From contig JBFMDH010000010.1 of assembly GCA_040754075.1 (NCBI GenBank), positions 158,748-222,747 of the forward strand: a stretch of 64,000 nucleotides of DNA, given 5' to 3'. The notes beneath the pieces are model-generated. The model did no database searches, was not told where the DNA came from, and was given only the letters and a program-made list of their open reading frames with translations. Source of the DNA: Acidobacteriota bacterium (lineage in GTDB: Bacteria > Acidobacteriota > Blastocatellia > UBA7656). This document shows, in pieces, positions 39,832 through 48,342 of this stretch (position 1 is its first letter; every line of letters starts with the position of its first letter). Position numbers and translations under genes: made by a program.

Positions 39832-40485
39832 TCAGCTTGCTTGTCGAACCGTTTTAACGATTTCAACAAACTGTCGGGCGCGTTCCGAAATCAAACTGGC
39901 ATTCCCTTCCCGCAAAGCCTTCAAATCCACAAGGTCTGAACCGACGCCGAGCGCACTGGCTCCGGCTTTCAAATAATCGGCGGCGGTTTTCAGCGTCACG
40001 CCGCCGGTCGGCACAATTTCAATCTGTGGAAGCGGCGCTTTTACGGATTTAATATAGCTTGCGCCGCCCATCGAATCCGCAGGGAAAACTTTGACGAAAT
40101 CTGCGCCCGCGCGCCACGCCGTTAAAACTTCCGTCGGCGTCAACGCCCCTGGCATCACCGGAACGCTATAGGTTCGACAACATTCAATCGTGCTTACATC
40201 CAACGCCGGACTGACGACAAATTGCGCCCCTGCGAGAATGCAATGCCTGGCAGTCTCGGCGTCCAAAACCGTGCCGGCTCCGACCAGCGCGTCTTTGCCG
40301 AAGCGTTTGCATACCTCTTCAATGACCTTCACTGCGCCGGGCACTGTCATGGTAATTTCCAAGACCGATACGCCGCCTTCTTTAATCGCATCAATGGCGC
40401 GAATCGCTTCATCAGCGGAAGCCGCGCGCACCACAGGAATTAATCCGGTCTCTTTCAGGCAACTGATAATTTCATGTTTGTTCAT
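39832..40485 (-). CDS. eda: 2-dehydro-3-deoxyphosphogluconate (KDPG) aldolase
   Basis: A 217-residue class I aldolase. It has VLEITMTVPGAVKVIEEV (general-base Glu, about 40), VGAGTVLDAETA (about 68), the Schiff-base lysine in GADFVKVFPADSMGG (about 132) and the phosphate-binding IVPTGGVTLKTA (about 155). It cleaves KDPG to pyruvate and glyceraldehyde-3-phosphate, the last step of the uronate pathway encoded here. It is 7 bp downstream of the KDG kinase gene. AGGTAAT lies before the ATG. An additional role on 4-hydroxy-2-oxoglutarate is common in the family. Confidence 0.96.
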   Translation of the reverse strand: MNKHEIISCLKETGLIPVVRAASADEAIRAIDAIKEGGVSVLEITMTVPGAVKVIEEVCKRFGKDALVGAGTVLDAETARHCILAGAQFVVSPALDVSTIECCRTYSVPVMPGALTPTEVLTAWRAGADFVKVFPADSMGGASYIKSVKAPLPQIEIVPTGGVTLKTAADYLKAGASALGVGSDLVDLKALREGNASLISERARQFVEIVKTVRQAS

Positions 40486-40492
40486 AAAAATA

Positions 40493-41596
40493 TTACCTGG
40501 CGACGCGCGCGGTGCCGCCTTTCATGGCGCGTTCAACTTCGGCAAGCGTGACCATCGTCGTATCGCCGGGTGTGGTCATCGCCAACGCCCCGTGCGCCGC
40601 GCCACATTCAACTGCGTACTGCGCGCCTCGCCCGTTCATCAATCCGTAAATCAACCCCGAGGCGAAGGAATCGCCGCCGCCGACTCTATCGAATATCTCA
40701 AGATTTTCGCGGGTCGGCGCTTGATAAAATTCACCGTCCGCATAACAGACTGCGCCCCAATCGTTGAGGCTCGCGGTCCTGGCATTTCTCAATGTCGTTG
40801 CGACCACTTTGAAATTGGCAAACTCCTGCACCGCGCGTTCAATCATTCGTCGGAAATTTCCGATGTCGAGTTTTGAATGATGCTCGTCCAACCCTTCGAC
40901 GGCAAATCCCAGACAAGCCGTGAAATCTTCTTCATTGCCAATCATCACATCGACGAGCGGCGCAAGTTCGCGATTGACCTCCTGCGCTCTCGCTTTTCCG
41001 CCGATGGATTTCCAAAGCGATTCGCGATAATTGAGGTCATAAGAAATTATCGTTCGGTGTTTGCGCGCGGCTTCCATCGCTTCACGCGCCACCAATGGCG
41101 TGCTTTCAGACAAAGCGCAGAAGATTCCCCCTGTGTGAAACCAGCGCGCGCCTTCCTCTCCGAAAATTTTTTCCCAATCGATTTCGCCGGGTTGCAGTTG
41201 TGAAATCGCCGTATGTCCACGGTCTGAACATCCGAGCGCGGCGCGAATACCGAAACCGCGTTCGGTGAAATTCATGCCATTGCGAACCGCGCGCCCGACG
41301 CCGTCATATTTCACCCACTTGACGTGAGATTGATCAACGCCGCCCTGATAAATCAAATCCTGAACCAGTCTGCCAACCGGATTATCAGCAAACGCGGTGA
41401 CGACTGCGGTGTCCAATCCGAAACATCTTTTTAAACCGCGCGCCACGTTGTATTCGCCGCCGCCTTCCCAAACTTGAAAAGTGCGCGTCGTATGAATGCG
41501 GCTATCGCCCGGGTCGAGGCGCAACATCACTTCACCGAGACCGACCAAATCCCAGCGACAATGCTCTTTTGATTTCACTTGTAATGATTCGGACAT
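40493..41596 (-). CDS. kdgK: PfkB family sugar kinase, probable 2-dehydro-3-deoxygluconokinase
   Basis: A 367-residue ribokinase-fold kinase. The N-terminal DLVGLGEVMLRLDPGDSRIH (about 16) and the GG pair in WEGGGEYNVARGLKRCFG (about 44) form the sugar site. The C-terminal VGGGDSFASGLIYGLM (about 309) is the anion hole with the catalytic Asp. Position between the aldolase (7 bp) and the hexuronate carrier (6 bp) points to KDG phosphorylation to KDPG. It is about 50 residues longer than many KdgK proteins, through insertions in the lid and centre (WKSIGGKARAQEVNR). Confidence 0.9.
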   Translation of the reverse strand: MSESLQVKSKEHCRWDLVGLGEVMLRLDPGDSRIHTTRTFQVWEGGGEYNVARGLKRCFGLDTAVVTAFADNPVGRLVQDLIYQGGVDQSHVKWVKYDGVGRAVRNGMNFTERGFGIRAALGCSDRGHTAISQLQPGEIDWEKIFGEEGARWFHTGGIFCALSESTPLVAREAMEAARKHRTIISYDLNYRESLWKSIGGKARAQEVNRELAPLVDVMIGNEEDFTACLGFAVEGLDEHHSKLDIGNFRRMIERAVQEFANFKVVATTLRNARTASLNDWGAVCYADGEFYQAPTRENLEIFDRVGGGDSFASGLIYGLMNGRGAQYAVECGAAHGALAMTTPGDTTMVTLAEVERAMKGGTARVAR

Positions 41597-41602
41597 AGCT
41601 GA

Positions 41603-42934
41603 TTAATTCGCCTCTAATTTTACCGGCTCAAGTTTTGGTGAAAGTAAATGAATAATCAACAGGGCAAATAGATATGCAGAGGCGGCAATGATAAACACCG
41701 GCACGTAGCTTCCCGTGCGTTCGAGAATTTCGCCGACCAGACGCGCAATCAACATGCCGCCGACCGCGCCAGCCATGCCGCCGATGCCAACTACTGAGCC
41801 GACCGCGTGGCGCGGGAAGGTATCTGAAGCAATCGTGAAGATATTGGCTGACCAGCCTTGATGCGCCGCGGCTGCAAGACCAATTAAAATAACCGCGATC
41901 CATAGATTCGTGGTTTGCGAAGCCAGCACAATTGGCACAACCAGCAAAGCGCAAATCAGCATGGCGGTTTTTCTACCGCTGTTGATACTCCAACCCCGTT
42001 TAATTAGCGATGAGGAAATCCAACCGCCGCCGATGCTGCCGATGTCGGCAATCAAATAGATGACAACCAGTGGCAGGCCAAATTCTTTGAGGCTGAGGCC
42101 ATGTTGTTTATGCAGAAAATCGGGCAACCAGAACAGGTATACCCACCAGATCGGGTCTGTCAAAAATTTGCCGATGGCAAAAGCCCACATCTGCCGATGG
42201 GGGATTAATTTCGCCCAGGGGATTTTTGCCGTTGGGTCGGGCGGGTCGCTTTGAATATACTCCAGTTCGGCTTTTGATAATTTCGGATGCTCATCCGGTT
42301 TCCGATAAAGCAGCCACCAGAATGCCAGCCAAAGAAACCCCACCGCCCCGGTTAAAACAAATGCCCAACGCCACCCGTAAGCAATCGTTATCATCGGCAC
42401 TACCAGCGGCGTTACGAGTGCGCCGATATTGGTGCCGGAATTGAATATCCCGGTAGCTAACGCTCGCTCTTTTTTCGGAAACCATTCGGCAACCGTTTTA
42501 ATCGAAGCAGGGAAATTCCCCGCTTCGCCAAGCCCCAGCATAAAGCGCGCGGCGGCAAACCCCATCACCGAACTGGCAAACGCATGCGCCATCGCTGCGA
42601 AACTCCAGAAGACAATGGCGATTGAAAATCCTTTACGGGTGCCGATGCGATCCATAAAGCCGCCGATTAGCAACATGCCTGCGGCATATGCTGCCTGAAA
42701 CGAAAAGACAATCCAGCTATATTCGATTTCCGTCCAGCCGATTTCGCTTTGCAAGGTCGGTTTGAGAATGCCAATGACCTGGCGATCTATGTAATTGATG
42801 GTTGCCGCAAAAAACAGCAGTGCACAGATGACCCAACGATAGCGACCAATACGCGCAGCGATACTTTCGCCTGCCGTTTGGATTTGTGGAGTCGAATAAT
42901 CGGTGGTTTTGACGAAGCCGGTCTCTTCTGCCAT
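41603..42934 (-). CDS. MFS transporter, ACS family, hexuronate carrier type
   Basis: A 443-residue, 12-helix carrier. ATINYIDRQVIGILKPTL (about 43), GGFMDRIGTRKGFSIAI (about 95) and RFMLGLGEAGNFPASIKTV (about 133) are hallmarks of ExuT/GudP-like anion:cation symporters. The likely substrate is galacturonate, glucuronate or a related acid, consistent with the KDG kinase and aldolase genes that follow within 6-7 bp. AAGGATG precedes the ATG. The gene lies 58 bp after the KduD-like SDR gene, so all four probably form one operon from a promoter at about 43.8 kb. Confidence 0.93.
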   Translation of the reverse strand: MAEETGFVKTTDYSTPQIQTAGESIAARIGRYRWVICALLFFAATINYIDRQVIGILKPTLQSEIGWTEIEYSWIVFSFQAAYAAGMLLIGGFMDRIGTRKGFSIAIVFWSFAAMAHAFASSVMGFAAARFMLGLGEAGNFPASIKTVAEWFPKKERALATGIFNSGTNIGALVTPLVVPMITIAYGWRWAFVLTGAVGFLWLAFWWLLYRKPDEHPKLSKAELEYIQSDPPDPTAKIPWAKLIPHRQMWAFAIGKFLTDPIWWVYLFWLPDFLHKQHGLSLKEFGLPLVVIYLIADIGSIGGGWISSSLIKRGWSINSGRKTAMLICALLVVPIVLASQTTNLWIAVILIGLAAAAHQGWSANIFTIASDTFPRHAVGSVVGIGGMAGAVGGMLIARLVGEILERTGSYVPVFIIAASAYLFALLIIHLLSPKLEPVKLEAN

Positions 42935-42992
42935 ATCCGGTACATCCTTCTCAGGTTAATTTCAAAGTGAATACGAAGGTTCGCAAGACGAC

Positions 42993-43769
42993 TTATTGAT
43001 TGACGCCGCTCGCCAGAAATCCGCCATCGACGACCAACACTTCCCCGGTCACAAAGCTCGCGGCATCCGACGCCAGAAATACCGCAGCTCCCGCCAACTC
43101 TTCGACCTTGCCGAAACGTTTCATCGGGGTGCGCAATAAAAACTCGCGTCCGCGTTCGGTTTCATCGAGAAGTTTTTCATTCAGCGGCGTGCGAAACACC
43201 CCGGGCGCAATGGCATTGACGCAAACCCCGCGCGCTGCCCACTCGATTGCCAGCGATTTCGTCAGCGCGGCGACCGCCGCTTTGCTTGCCGAATAGGCGG
43301 CGACTTCATACAAAGCAACGAAGCTTGAAAGTGAAGCGATGTTGATGATGCGCCCATATTCTCGTTCGAGCATATGGCGACCAAAAATCTGGCAGGCGCG
43401 CAGGGTGCCCGTGAGGTTGGTGTCCAAAATATCATGCCAATCGCTTTCAGCGAAATCCAGCGTCGGCGCGCGTTTGGTGCGCCCGGCAGAATTCACCAGA
43501 ATATCGACCTTGCCAAAAGCCTTGACGCACTCATTCAATAAATTTTCGAGCGACACGCGGTCAGCAACATCGGAGGTGACGCGCAACGACCGCCGCCCAC
43601 GACTTTCGATTTCTTTGGCGGCTTCTTCAACCTGTTCCAGCCGCCTGGATGAAGCCACCACATCGGCTCCGGCATCCGCCATTCCCAAAGCGATGGCTCG
43701 CCCAATTCCTGAGGTGCCGCCAATGACCACGGCGACTTTATCGCTTAGTTCCAGTAATGCAAAACTCAT
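42993..43769 (-). CDS. SDR oxidoreductase, KduD/gluconate 5-dehydrogenase-like
   Basis: A 258-residue classical SDR with VIGGTSGIGRAIALGMADAG (about 15), VNSAGRTKRAP (about 91), catalytic Ser in NIASLSSFVALYE and YSASKAAVAALTKSLAIEWA (about 158). As the first gene of the carrier/kinase/aldolase operon it most likely oxidises or reduces a keto-deoxy sugar acid, the KduD step (DKII to KDG) downstream of the GH88 enzyme. Other SDR dehydrogenases such as gluconate 5-dehydrogenase cannot be excluded. AAGGAA ribosome site. An operator-like repeat lies about 60 bp upstream. Confidence 0.88.
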   Translation of the reverse strand: MSFALLELSDKVAVVIGGTSGIGRAIALGMADAGADVVASSRRLEQVEEAAKEIESRGRRSLRVTSDVADRVSLENLLNECVKAFGKVDILVNSAGRTKRAPTLDFAESDWHDILDTNLTGTLRACQIFGRHMLEREYGRIINIASLSSFVALYEVAAYSASKAAVAALTKSLAIEWAARGVCVNAIAPGVFRTPLNEKLLDETERGREFLLRTPMKRFGKVEELAGAAVFLASDAASFVTGEVLVVDGGFLASGVNQ

Positions 43770-43825
43770 AATTTCCTTAGATTTTGAATGCCTGGGATTT
43801 TAATATCCCTGCCTACGAATACACA

Positions 43826-43840
43826 AAAGGTATTACCATT
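43826..43840. promoter_or_regulatory. Candidate GntR/FadR operator before the KduD-like operon
   Basis: AAAGGT-ATT-ACCATT has one mismatch between arms. It lies 57 bp upstream of the ATG at 43769, a usual place for repression of the minus-strand operon. Confidence 0.45.
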
Positions 43841-44072
43841 AAAATTCAAACAGGATGTGTGTAACACCATTGCTTTATGTTGTCAAGTTTTACGGCTTTT
43901 GAGCCGGAATTCTTCAGGTGCTGTTTCTTAAACCTTAGTTACCGACCCAGGCGCGATTACCCGAACTCATTCAAGCATTTCAGTATTTTAAACCTGAAAC
44001 CCAAGCATTTTCTGCCACCATACTGCTTGCCATATTTTCACTCGTGTGGTTAAATGACTTTTCGTCAAAATT

Positions 44073-44091
44073 AAAATGGTTATACCATTTT
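44073..44091. promoter_or_regulatory. Candidate GntR/FadR operator before the uxaA operon
   Basis: AAAATGGT-TAT-ACCATTTT is a perfect 8-bp inverted repeat with a 3-nt spacer, the best copy in the window. It is 48 bp upstream of the TTG start at 44140. Confidence 0.6.
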
Positions 44092-44139
44092 CGCTTTTTA
44101 CGCTTCATTCAGATTTCACAAAGCCGTTGAGAGGGATGA

Positions 44140-45063
44140 TTGTCTGCAACCGGAAAAGCATTTTTAAACCGTCGCCTGACCAGCAACAATCTCTGGCTGA
44201 GTCAAACGCTGTCTGACCGATTACCGACGCTCGATGCACGCGAACTGACTTACGAAGTATTGCCCGATGAAGCGGCTGTTGGTCGCGCCATGTTCGAGGA
44301 ATTAGAACAGGCAGCGCGAAATAAATCCAGCGATTTGGTGATCGTTTTACTCGGCGGTCGCGGCGCGCAAGCTTTACACAAAATGCTCGGTAGCCTTGCG
44401 TTGACCGATGCCGCAGATGATTTGCTTGGACGGCTTCAGGTATTCACCCAAGATGCCCTTGCCCCCTTGAAAATGGCGAACAGTTTCAGTTTCGTTCGCG
44501 ATTTTGAGCGATTGCTTGGCGAAGCGTTTTTTAAAAAGGTTAAAAGTTTTACGCCGATGCAGACCGAAACCGATGACCTTGAAGGCGAGTTGATTAACTA
44601 TCTCGATAACCTCAACGCGCTCGGCGGCATCGATATTTTTTTCATCGGGCACGGTCCCGAAGCCGAAGCCGCATCACATCTCGCCTACATCAAACCGGGA
44701 TCGGGCGCGACGCAAACCGATGTTGCAGGCATCATTCCGATTTCATCAAGCATTCTCGAACATCACATCGCCAAATTCAAAGCCGGTGGCAGTGAGGTTA
44801 GCCCGCAAGATGAGCGGGAATGCCGTCGCGCTTCAAAAATTTTAACGCTTGGGCCTGCGGCAATCCTCAATGCTCGCAGAGTTGTGCAATCAATTGTTGA
44901 TGCGAAAACTTCGCCTGCAAAACGCCAAAGTTTTCGTCGGGTAGTGGAAACCCGAATTTCCGCTGACCCGGAAACTCGCGCCGCCCAACTGGATGAAAAT
45001 CCCGGTCTGTGGGTGCGTTTACATCCGAATGTCAGGTCGTTAATTCTGCCTGATGTTTTATAA
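44140..45063 (+). CDS. Divergent NagB/6-phosphogluconolactonase-fold protein
   Basis: 307 residues. The TTG start is favoured because GAGAGGG is 5-6 nt upstream, and the ATG nearby is in another frame. VIVLLGGRGAQALHKML (about 66) resembles the phosphate loop of glucosamine-6-phosphate deaminase/6-phosphogluconolactonase. IFFIGHGPEAEAASHLAYI (about 168) resembles the GIGxDGHxAF block, and TLGPAAILNARRVVQSI (about 237) resembles the conserved TMGxxxIxxA block. The usual NMDEY catalytic block is replaced by FTQDALAPL, so classical activity is doubtful. It is followed 32 bp later by altronate dehydratase, suggesting a sugar-acid isomerase, lactonase or sensing role. Confidence 0.75.
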   Translation: MSATGKAFLNRRLTSNNLWLSQTLSDRLPTLDARELTYEVLPDEAAVGRAMFEELEQAARNKSSDLVIVLLGGRGAQALHKMLGSLALTDAADDLLGRLQVFTQDALAPLKMANSFSFVRDFERLLGEAFFKKVKSFTPMQTETDDLEGELINYLDNLNALGGIDIFFIGHGPEAEAASHLAYIKPGSGATQTDVAGIIPISSSILEHHIAKFKAGGSEVSPQDERECRRASKILTLGPAAILNARRVVQSIVDAKTSPAKRQSFRRVVETRISADPETRAAQLDENPGLWVRLHPNVRSLILPDVL

Positions 45064-45095
45064 GTTTTTCGCTTAACCGAGTGAAATGAACTGTC

Positions 45096-46670
45096 ATGTC
45101 GAGTGCAAATATCATAAAAGCTGCGCCGATTAACGAATACGCCATCATCGTCAATTCGCATGATAATGTGGCGGTCGTTAAGCAAGAGATACTCCCCGGC
45201 CTGGAGGTCACCCTCCCGGAAGGTCGTGTAGTTAGCGTGAAAACCGTAATTACTCCTGGGCACCGTTTTGCTACACGAAATATTCCAGCCGGGGAGTTCG
45301 TTCTGCAATTTGGCGAACCGATTGGCACTTCACTTGGCATCGAAGAAGGCGAGTTGATTTCACCTGCGAATATGACCAACCACGTTCCTGTGGTTCGCGA
45401 ACTCCCGGATAATTTACTCACGCCACCACCCGATTACTTTTCTGTAGACGAGCGCGCAACCTTTTTGGGACTTCGCAGACCCGATGGGCGCGTCGGCACC
45501 CGCAATTTCGTGCTCATTGTTCCAACCAGCATGTGCGCCAGTCATGAAGCCATGCAAATTTCGATGATGGCGGAACTGTTGACGTACAATCGCGAGAAAT
45601 ATCCCAATGTCGATGGCGTTGTCGCCATCCCGCATAACAAAGGTTGCGGTTGTCAGGACGGTTCAAACCTCGAGGTGATGCTTCGCACGCTCGCCAATTA
45701 TGCAGACCATCCGAATGTCGGCGGGGTGATTTTCATGGATTTAGGGTGTGAAAAGACCAACCTCGCTTATGTTGAAAAATATTTGCTCGGTCACGAACGC
45801 TTTTTCAATAAACCGGTTGCGAAAATCGGCATTCAACAGGTGGGCGGCACGCAAGCCGCTATCGAACGCGGCTTGAAAGAGGTCGAACGAATGTTGCCGG
45901 AAGTCAATCGCGTTAAGCGTGAACCCGTGTCAGTGAGCGAACTAATTCTCGGCGTCAAATGCGGCGGCTCGGACGGCTTTTCAGGCTTGTCTGCGAATCC
46001 TGCGCTCGGACATGCGGCGGATTTATTAGTCAGGTCAGGCGGCACCGTCCTGATTACCGAAGTGCCGGAATTTTGCGGCGCGGAACATATTCTCGCGCAT
46101 CGCGCCAAAGATGCAGAGACCGGACGCGCGGTTTATCGAATGGTTGATTGGTACAAAGATTATGCGGCGCAATTTGGCGCGGTGCTCAATCAAAATCCCA
46201 GTCCCGGCAATATCGCCGGTGGGCTATTGAACATCACCATTAAATCTCTCGGCGCTATTGCCAAAGCCGGCACCACGAGAATCGAAGGCGTCATTGAATA
46301 CGCCGAAACTCCGAAAAATCGCGGCATCAACTTAATGCAGGGACCCGGTTACGACCAGGAATCAACGCCGGGACTGGTCGCCGCAGGCGCTACGGTTATC
46401 GTGTTCACGACGGGGCGCGGCACCACCATCGGCAATGCTATCGCGCCGGTGATCAAGCTGGCATCAAACACCCCCGTGTTTGAACGCATGAGTCGCGATT
46501 TGGATTTATCCGCAGGGGGTGTCGTTGATGGAACCGAAACCATCGAACAGGTTGGTCAAAGAGTTTTTGAACATCTCAGGCGCGTGGCAAGCGGTGAGGT
46601 GTTAGCCAAAGCCGAAGAACACAAGCACCGCGAATTTCAATTCTGGGCAGAGCAAGCGGTTTCGCTTTAA
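45096..46670 (+). CDS. uxaA: Altronate dehydratase family protein (UxaA), full-length
   Basis: 524 residues with the small N-terminal SAF domain (about 1-95; NEYAIIVNSHDNVAVVKQEI) joined to the UxaA/GarD core. The core starts RPDGRVGTRNFVLIVPTSMC (about 128) and includes HNKGCGCQDGSNLEVMLRTL (about 180), FMDLGCEKTNLAYVEKYL (about 210) and LGVKCGGSDGFSGLSANP (about 288). Conserved cysteines may bind a metal. It dehydrates D-altronate to KDG; some relatives act on galactarate or other sugar acids. The ribosome site is weak, and translation may depend on the preceding gene. UxaC and UxaB, the two enzymes normally feeding UxaA, are not in this window. Confidence 0.92.
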   Translation: MSSANIIKAAPINEYAIIVNSHDNVAVVKQEILPGLEVTLPEGRVVSVKTVITPGHRFATRNIPAGEFVLQFGEPIGTSLGIEEGELISPANMTNHVPVVRELPDNLLTPPPDYFSVDERATFLGLRRPDGRVGTRNFVLIVPTSMCASHEAMQISMMAELLTYNREKYPNVDGVVAIPHNKGCGCQDGSNLEVMLRTLANYADHPNVGGVIFMDLGCEKTNLAYVEKYLLGHERFFNKPVAKIGIQQVGGTQAAIERGLKEVERMLPEVNRVKREPVSVSELILGVKCGGSDGFSGLSANPALGHAADLLVRSGGTVLITEVPEFCGAEHILAHRAKDAETGRAVYRMVDWYKDYAAQFGAVLNQNPSPGNIAGGLLNITIKSLGAIAKAGTTRIEGVIEYAETPKNRGINLMQGPGYDQESTPGLVAAGATVIVFTTGRGTTIGNAIAPVIKLASNTPVFERMSRDLDLSAGGVVDGTETIEQVGQRVFEHLRRVASGEVLAKAEEHKHREFQFWAEQAVSL

Positions 46671-46728
46671 TTCCCAATCCAACACAAACCGGAACCGCTT
46701 GCAAAACCATTGACCGGAGGTTGAAAAG

Positions 46729-46745
46729 GCGGTCAATGACCGCGA
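46729..46745. repeat. REP-like palindrome between convergent genes
   Basis: GCGGTC-AAT-GACCGC followed by GA, an inverted copy of the element at 31486-31502. It is in the 146-bp spacer where uxaA and the GH28 gene converge, so it could also act as a bidirectional stop for transcription. Confidence 0.55.
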
Positions 46746-46816
46746 CTTACTCACCAATTTGTTTACCTTACATTCTCAACCTTTGAAAAACAGTTTTGCA
46801 ATCAACTCAAATGACC

Positions 46817-48301
46817 CTACTGATTCGATTGTGGTGAATTCAAACTTCGCCCTTTTTTCGCCGGTTCGATAGTCACGTTTTTAAAGGTCACGGTGCCCGC
46901 CTGGTTCATCACTTCACTGGTTTCGATACCGCGAAAGGCGCAATCCACAAAGCGAATGTTTTCGATAACTGTGCCTTTAAATCCGGCTATCCACATCACA
47001 CGCGGACTGGCGTTACTCCTCACCCGTTCAATTGTCACATTTCTCAATACAGGTTTATGCGTCCCTTTATCGCCAGTGTCATAGAGAAAATCTATTGTCA
47101 ACACCGCTTCGGCTACGCGCCCAATCTCAACATCGCGCATGAAAACGTTTTCAATGATGCCGCCGCGCAAGGCGTTCGATTTGAACCTTAATGCGCGGTC
47201 GAGATTGGGGCTATCCATTTTGCAATTTTCAATGAACACATTGCGACAATTGCCGGATATTTCGCTGCCAATCACCACGCCGCCATGACCATCCTTCATC
47301 GTGCAGTTGCGAACGATGATATTTTCTGACGGCACACCGACACGTCGCCCGTCATTATCTCTGCCGGATTTAATCGCGATGCAATCATCGCCGGTATCGA
47401 ACAGGCAATTTTCAATCAACACATCGCGGCTCGATTCCGGGTCGCAACCATCATTATTGGGACCGTGACTGGTGATGGTGACATCGCGCACCGTCACGTT
47501 GGTCGATAGCACCGGATGAATCTCCCACATCGGCGAGTTAATGATTTTGACCCCTTCAATCAAGATATTGCGGCAGCGCAGCGGTTGAATAAAACTCGGG
47601 CGCAGGAAATGACCTTCGCCAAAAACCCGCTCGCTCACCGGCACACCTTGATTGCCCATATCGCGCAAGCGGCGAATGTCTACAGATGCCATCGAAGGTG
47701 TGCCGCCCTCACCGCGTCTAGCCCATTTCCACCAGTTCTCATCCGAAGCCGAGCCATCGAGGGTTCCCTTCCCCGTGATGGCAATGTTCCGTTTTTCAAA
47801 AGCATAAATGAGGGGCGAATAATTCATGCACTCGGTTCCCTCAAATCGCGTAAACACCAAAGGCAAATATTTTTTCGGGTCGGGAATGAATTTTAAGGTT
47901 GCGCCTTCGGCAATATGCAGATTGACGTTGTTTAAAAGATGAATCGCTCCACTCAGCACTGTCCCGCCAGAGATGACCACACGTCCGCCACCGGCTTGAT
48001 TACAGGCGGCAATCGCTTTCCTGATGGCTTCGGTGCAATCGGTTTTGCCATCAGCAATGGCGTTAAAATGTTTAATATCGAAATCACGATTGGGAAATTT
48101 CGGCGCTTTGATACGCCCAAGAATTGTTGGAAGGGTTTGCCAGCCAATAGCCTTTCGATTGGCTTTTTGTTGAGGCTGAGCAACAATTGGCGAGCTTGCC
48201 CAAGCGGTGACTGGCAATGGCAAAATCAGCGACCCAGCAATCGCGATAAGCAACCAGCAAATTAAAAACCGTCGATGTACAGCCGTCGTCCTTAGATTCA
48301 T
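46817..48301 (-). CDS. GH28 family exported polygalacturonase/pectin hydrolase
   Basis: 494 residues with a signal peptide (ICWLLIAIAGSLILPLPVTA). A right-handed beta-helix starts with FDIKHFNAIADGKTDCTEAI (about 58). GH28 catalytic blocks are present in order: PNNDGCDPESS (about 288), DTGDDCIAIKSGRD (about 308), GHGGVVIGSE (about 340) and RALRFKSN (about 370). The enzyme hydrolyses alpha-1,4-galacturonan or rhamnogalacturonan. AGGAAA precedes the ATG. It is 41 bp downstream of the CE12 esterase gene, a pairing expected for acetylated rhamnogalacturonan. The exact linkage specificity cannot be read from motifs. Confidence 0.94.
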   Translation of the reverse strand: MNLRTTAVHRRFLICWLLIAIAGSLILPLPVTAWASSPIVAQPQQKANRKAIGWQTLPTILGRIKAPKFPNRDFDIKHFNAIADGKTDCTEAIRKAIAACNQAGGGRVVISGGTVLSGAIHLLNNVNLHIAEGATLKFIPDPKKYLPLVFTRFEGTECMNYSPLIYAFEKRNIAITGKGTLDGSASDENWWKWARRGEGGTPSMASVDIRRLRDMGNQGVPVSERVFGEGHFLRPSFIQPLRCRNILIEGVKIINSPMWEIHPVLSTNVTVRDVTITSHGPNNDGCDPESSRDVLIENCLFDTGDDCIAIKSGRDNDGRRVGVPSENIIVRNCTMKDGHGGVVIGSEISGNCRNVFIENCKMDSPNLDRALRFKSNALRGGIIENVFMRDVEIGRVAEAVLTIDFLYDTGDKGTHKPVLRNVTIERVRSNASPRVMWIAGFKGTVIENIRFVDCAFRGIETSEVMNQAGTVTFKNVTIEPAKKGRSLNSPQSNQ

Positions 48302-48342
48302 CCAGGTTTCCTAATCAATAAATTTTTGTCTGAATGGTTCCT

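Larger units (their letters stand above)
43770..44139. promoter_or_regulatory. 370-bp divergent control region of the two uronate operons
   Basis: AT-rich spacer between the KduD-like gene (minus) and the NagB-like gene (plus). It contains operator-like repeats at 43826-43840 and 44073-44091, one near each start. No gene is seen. Confidence 0.6.
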
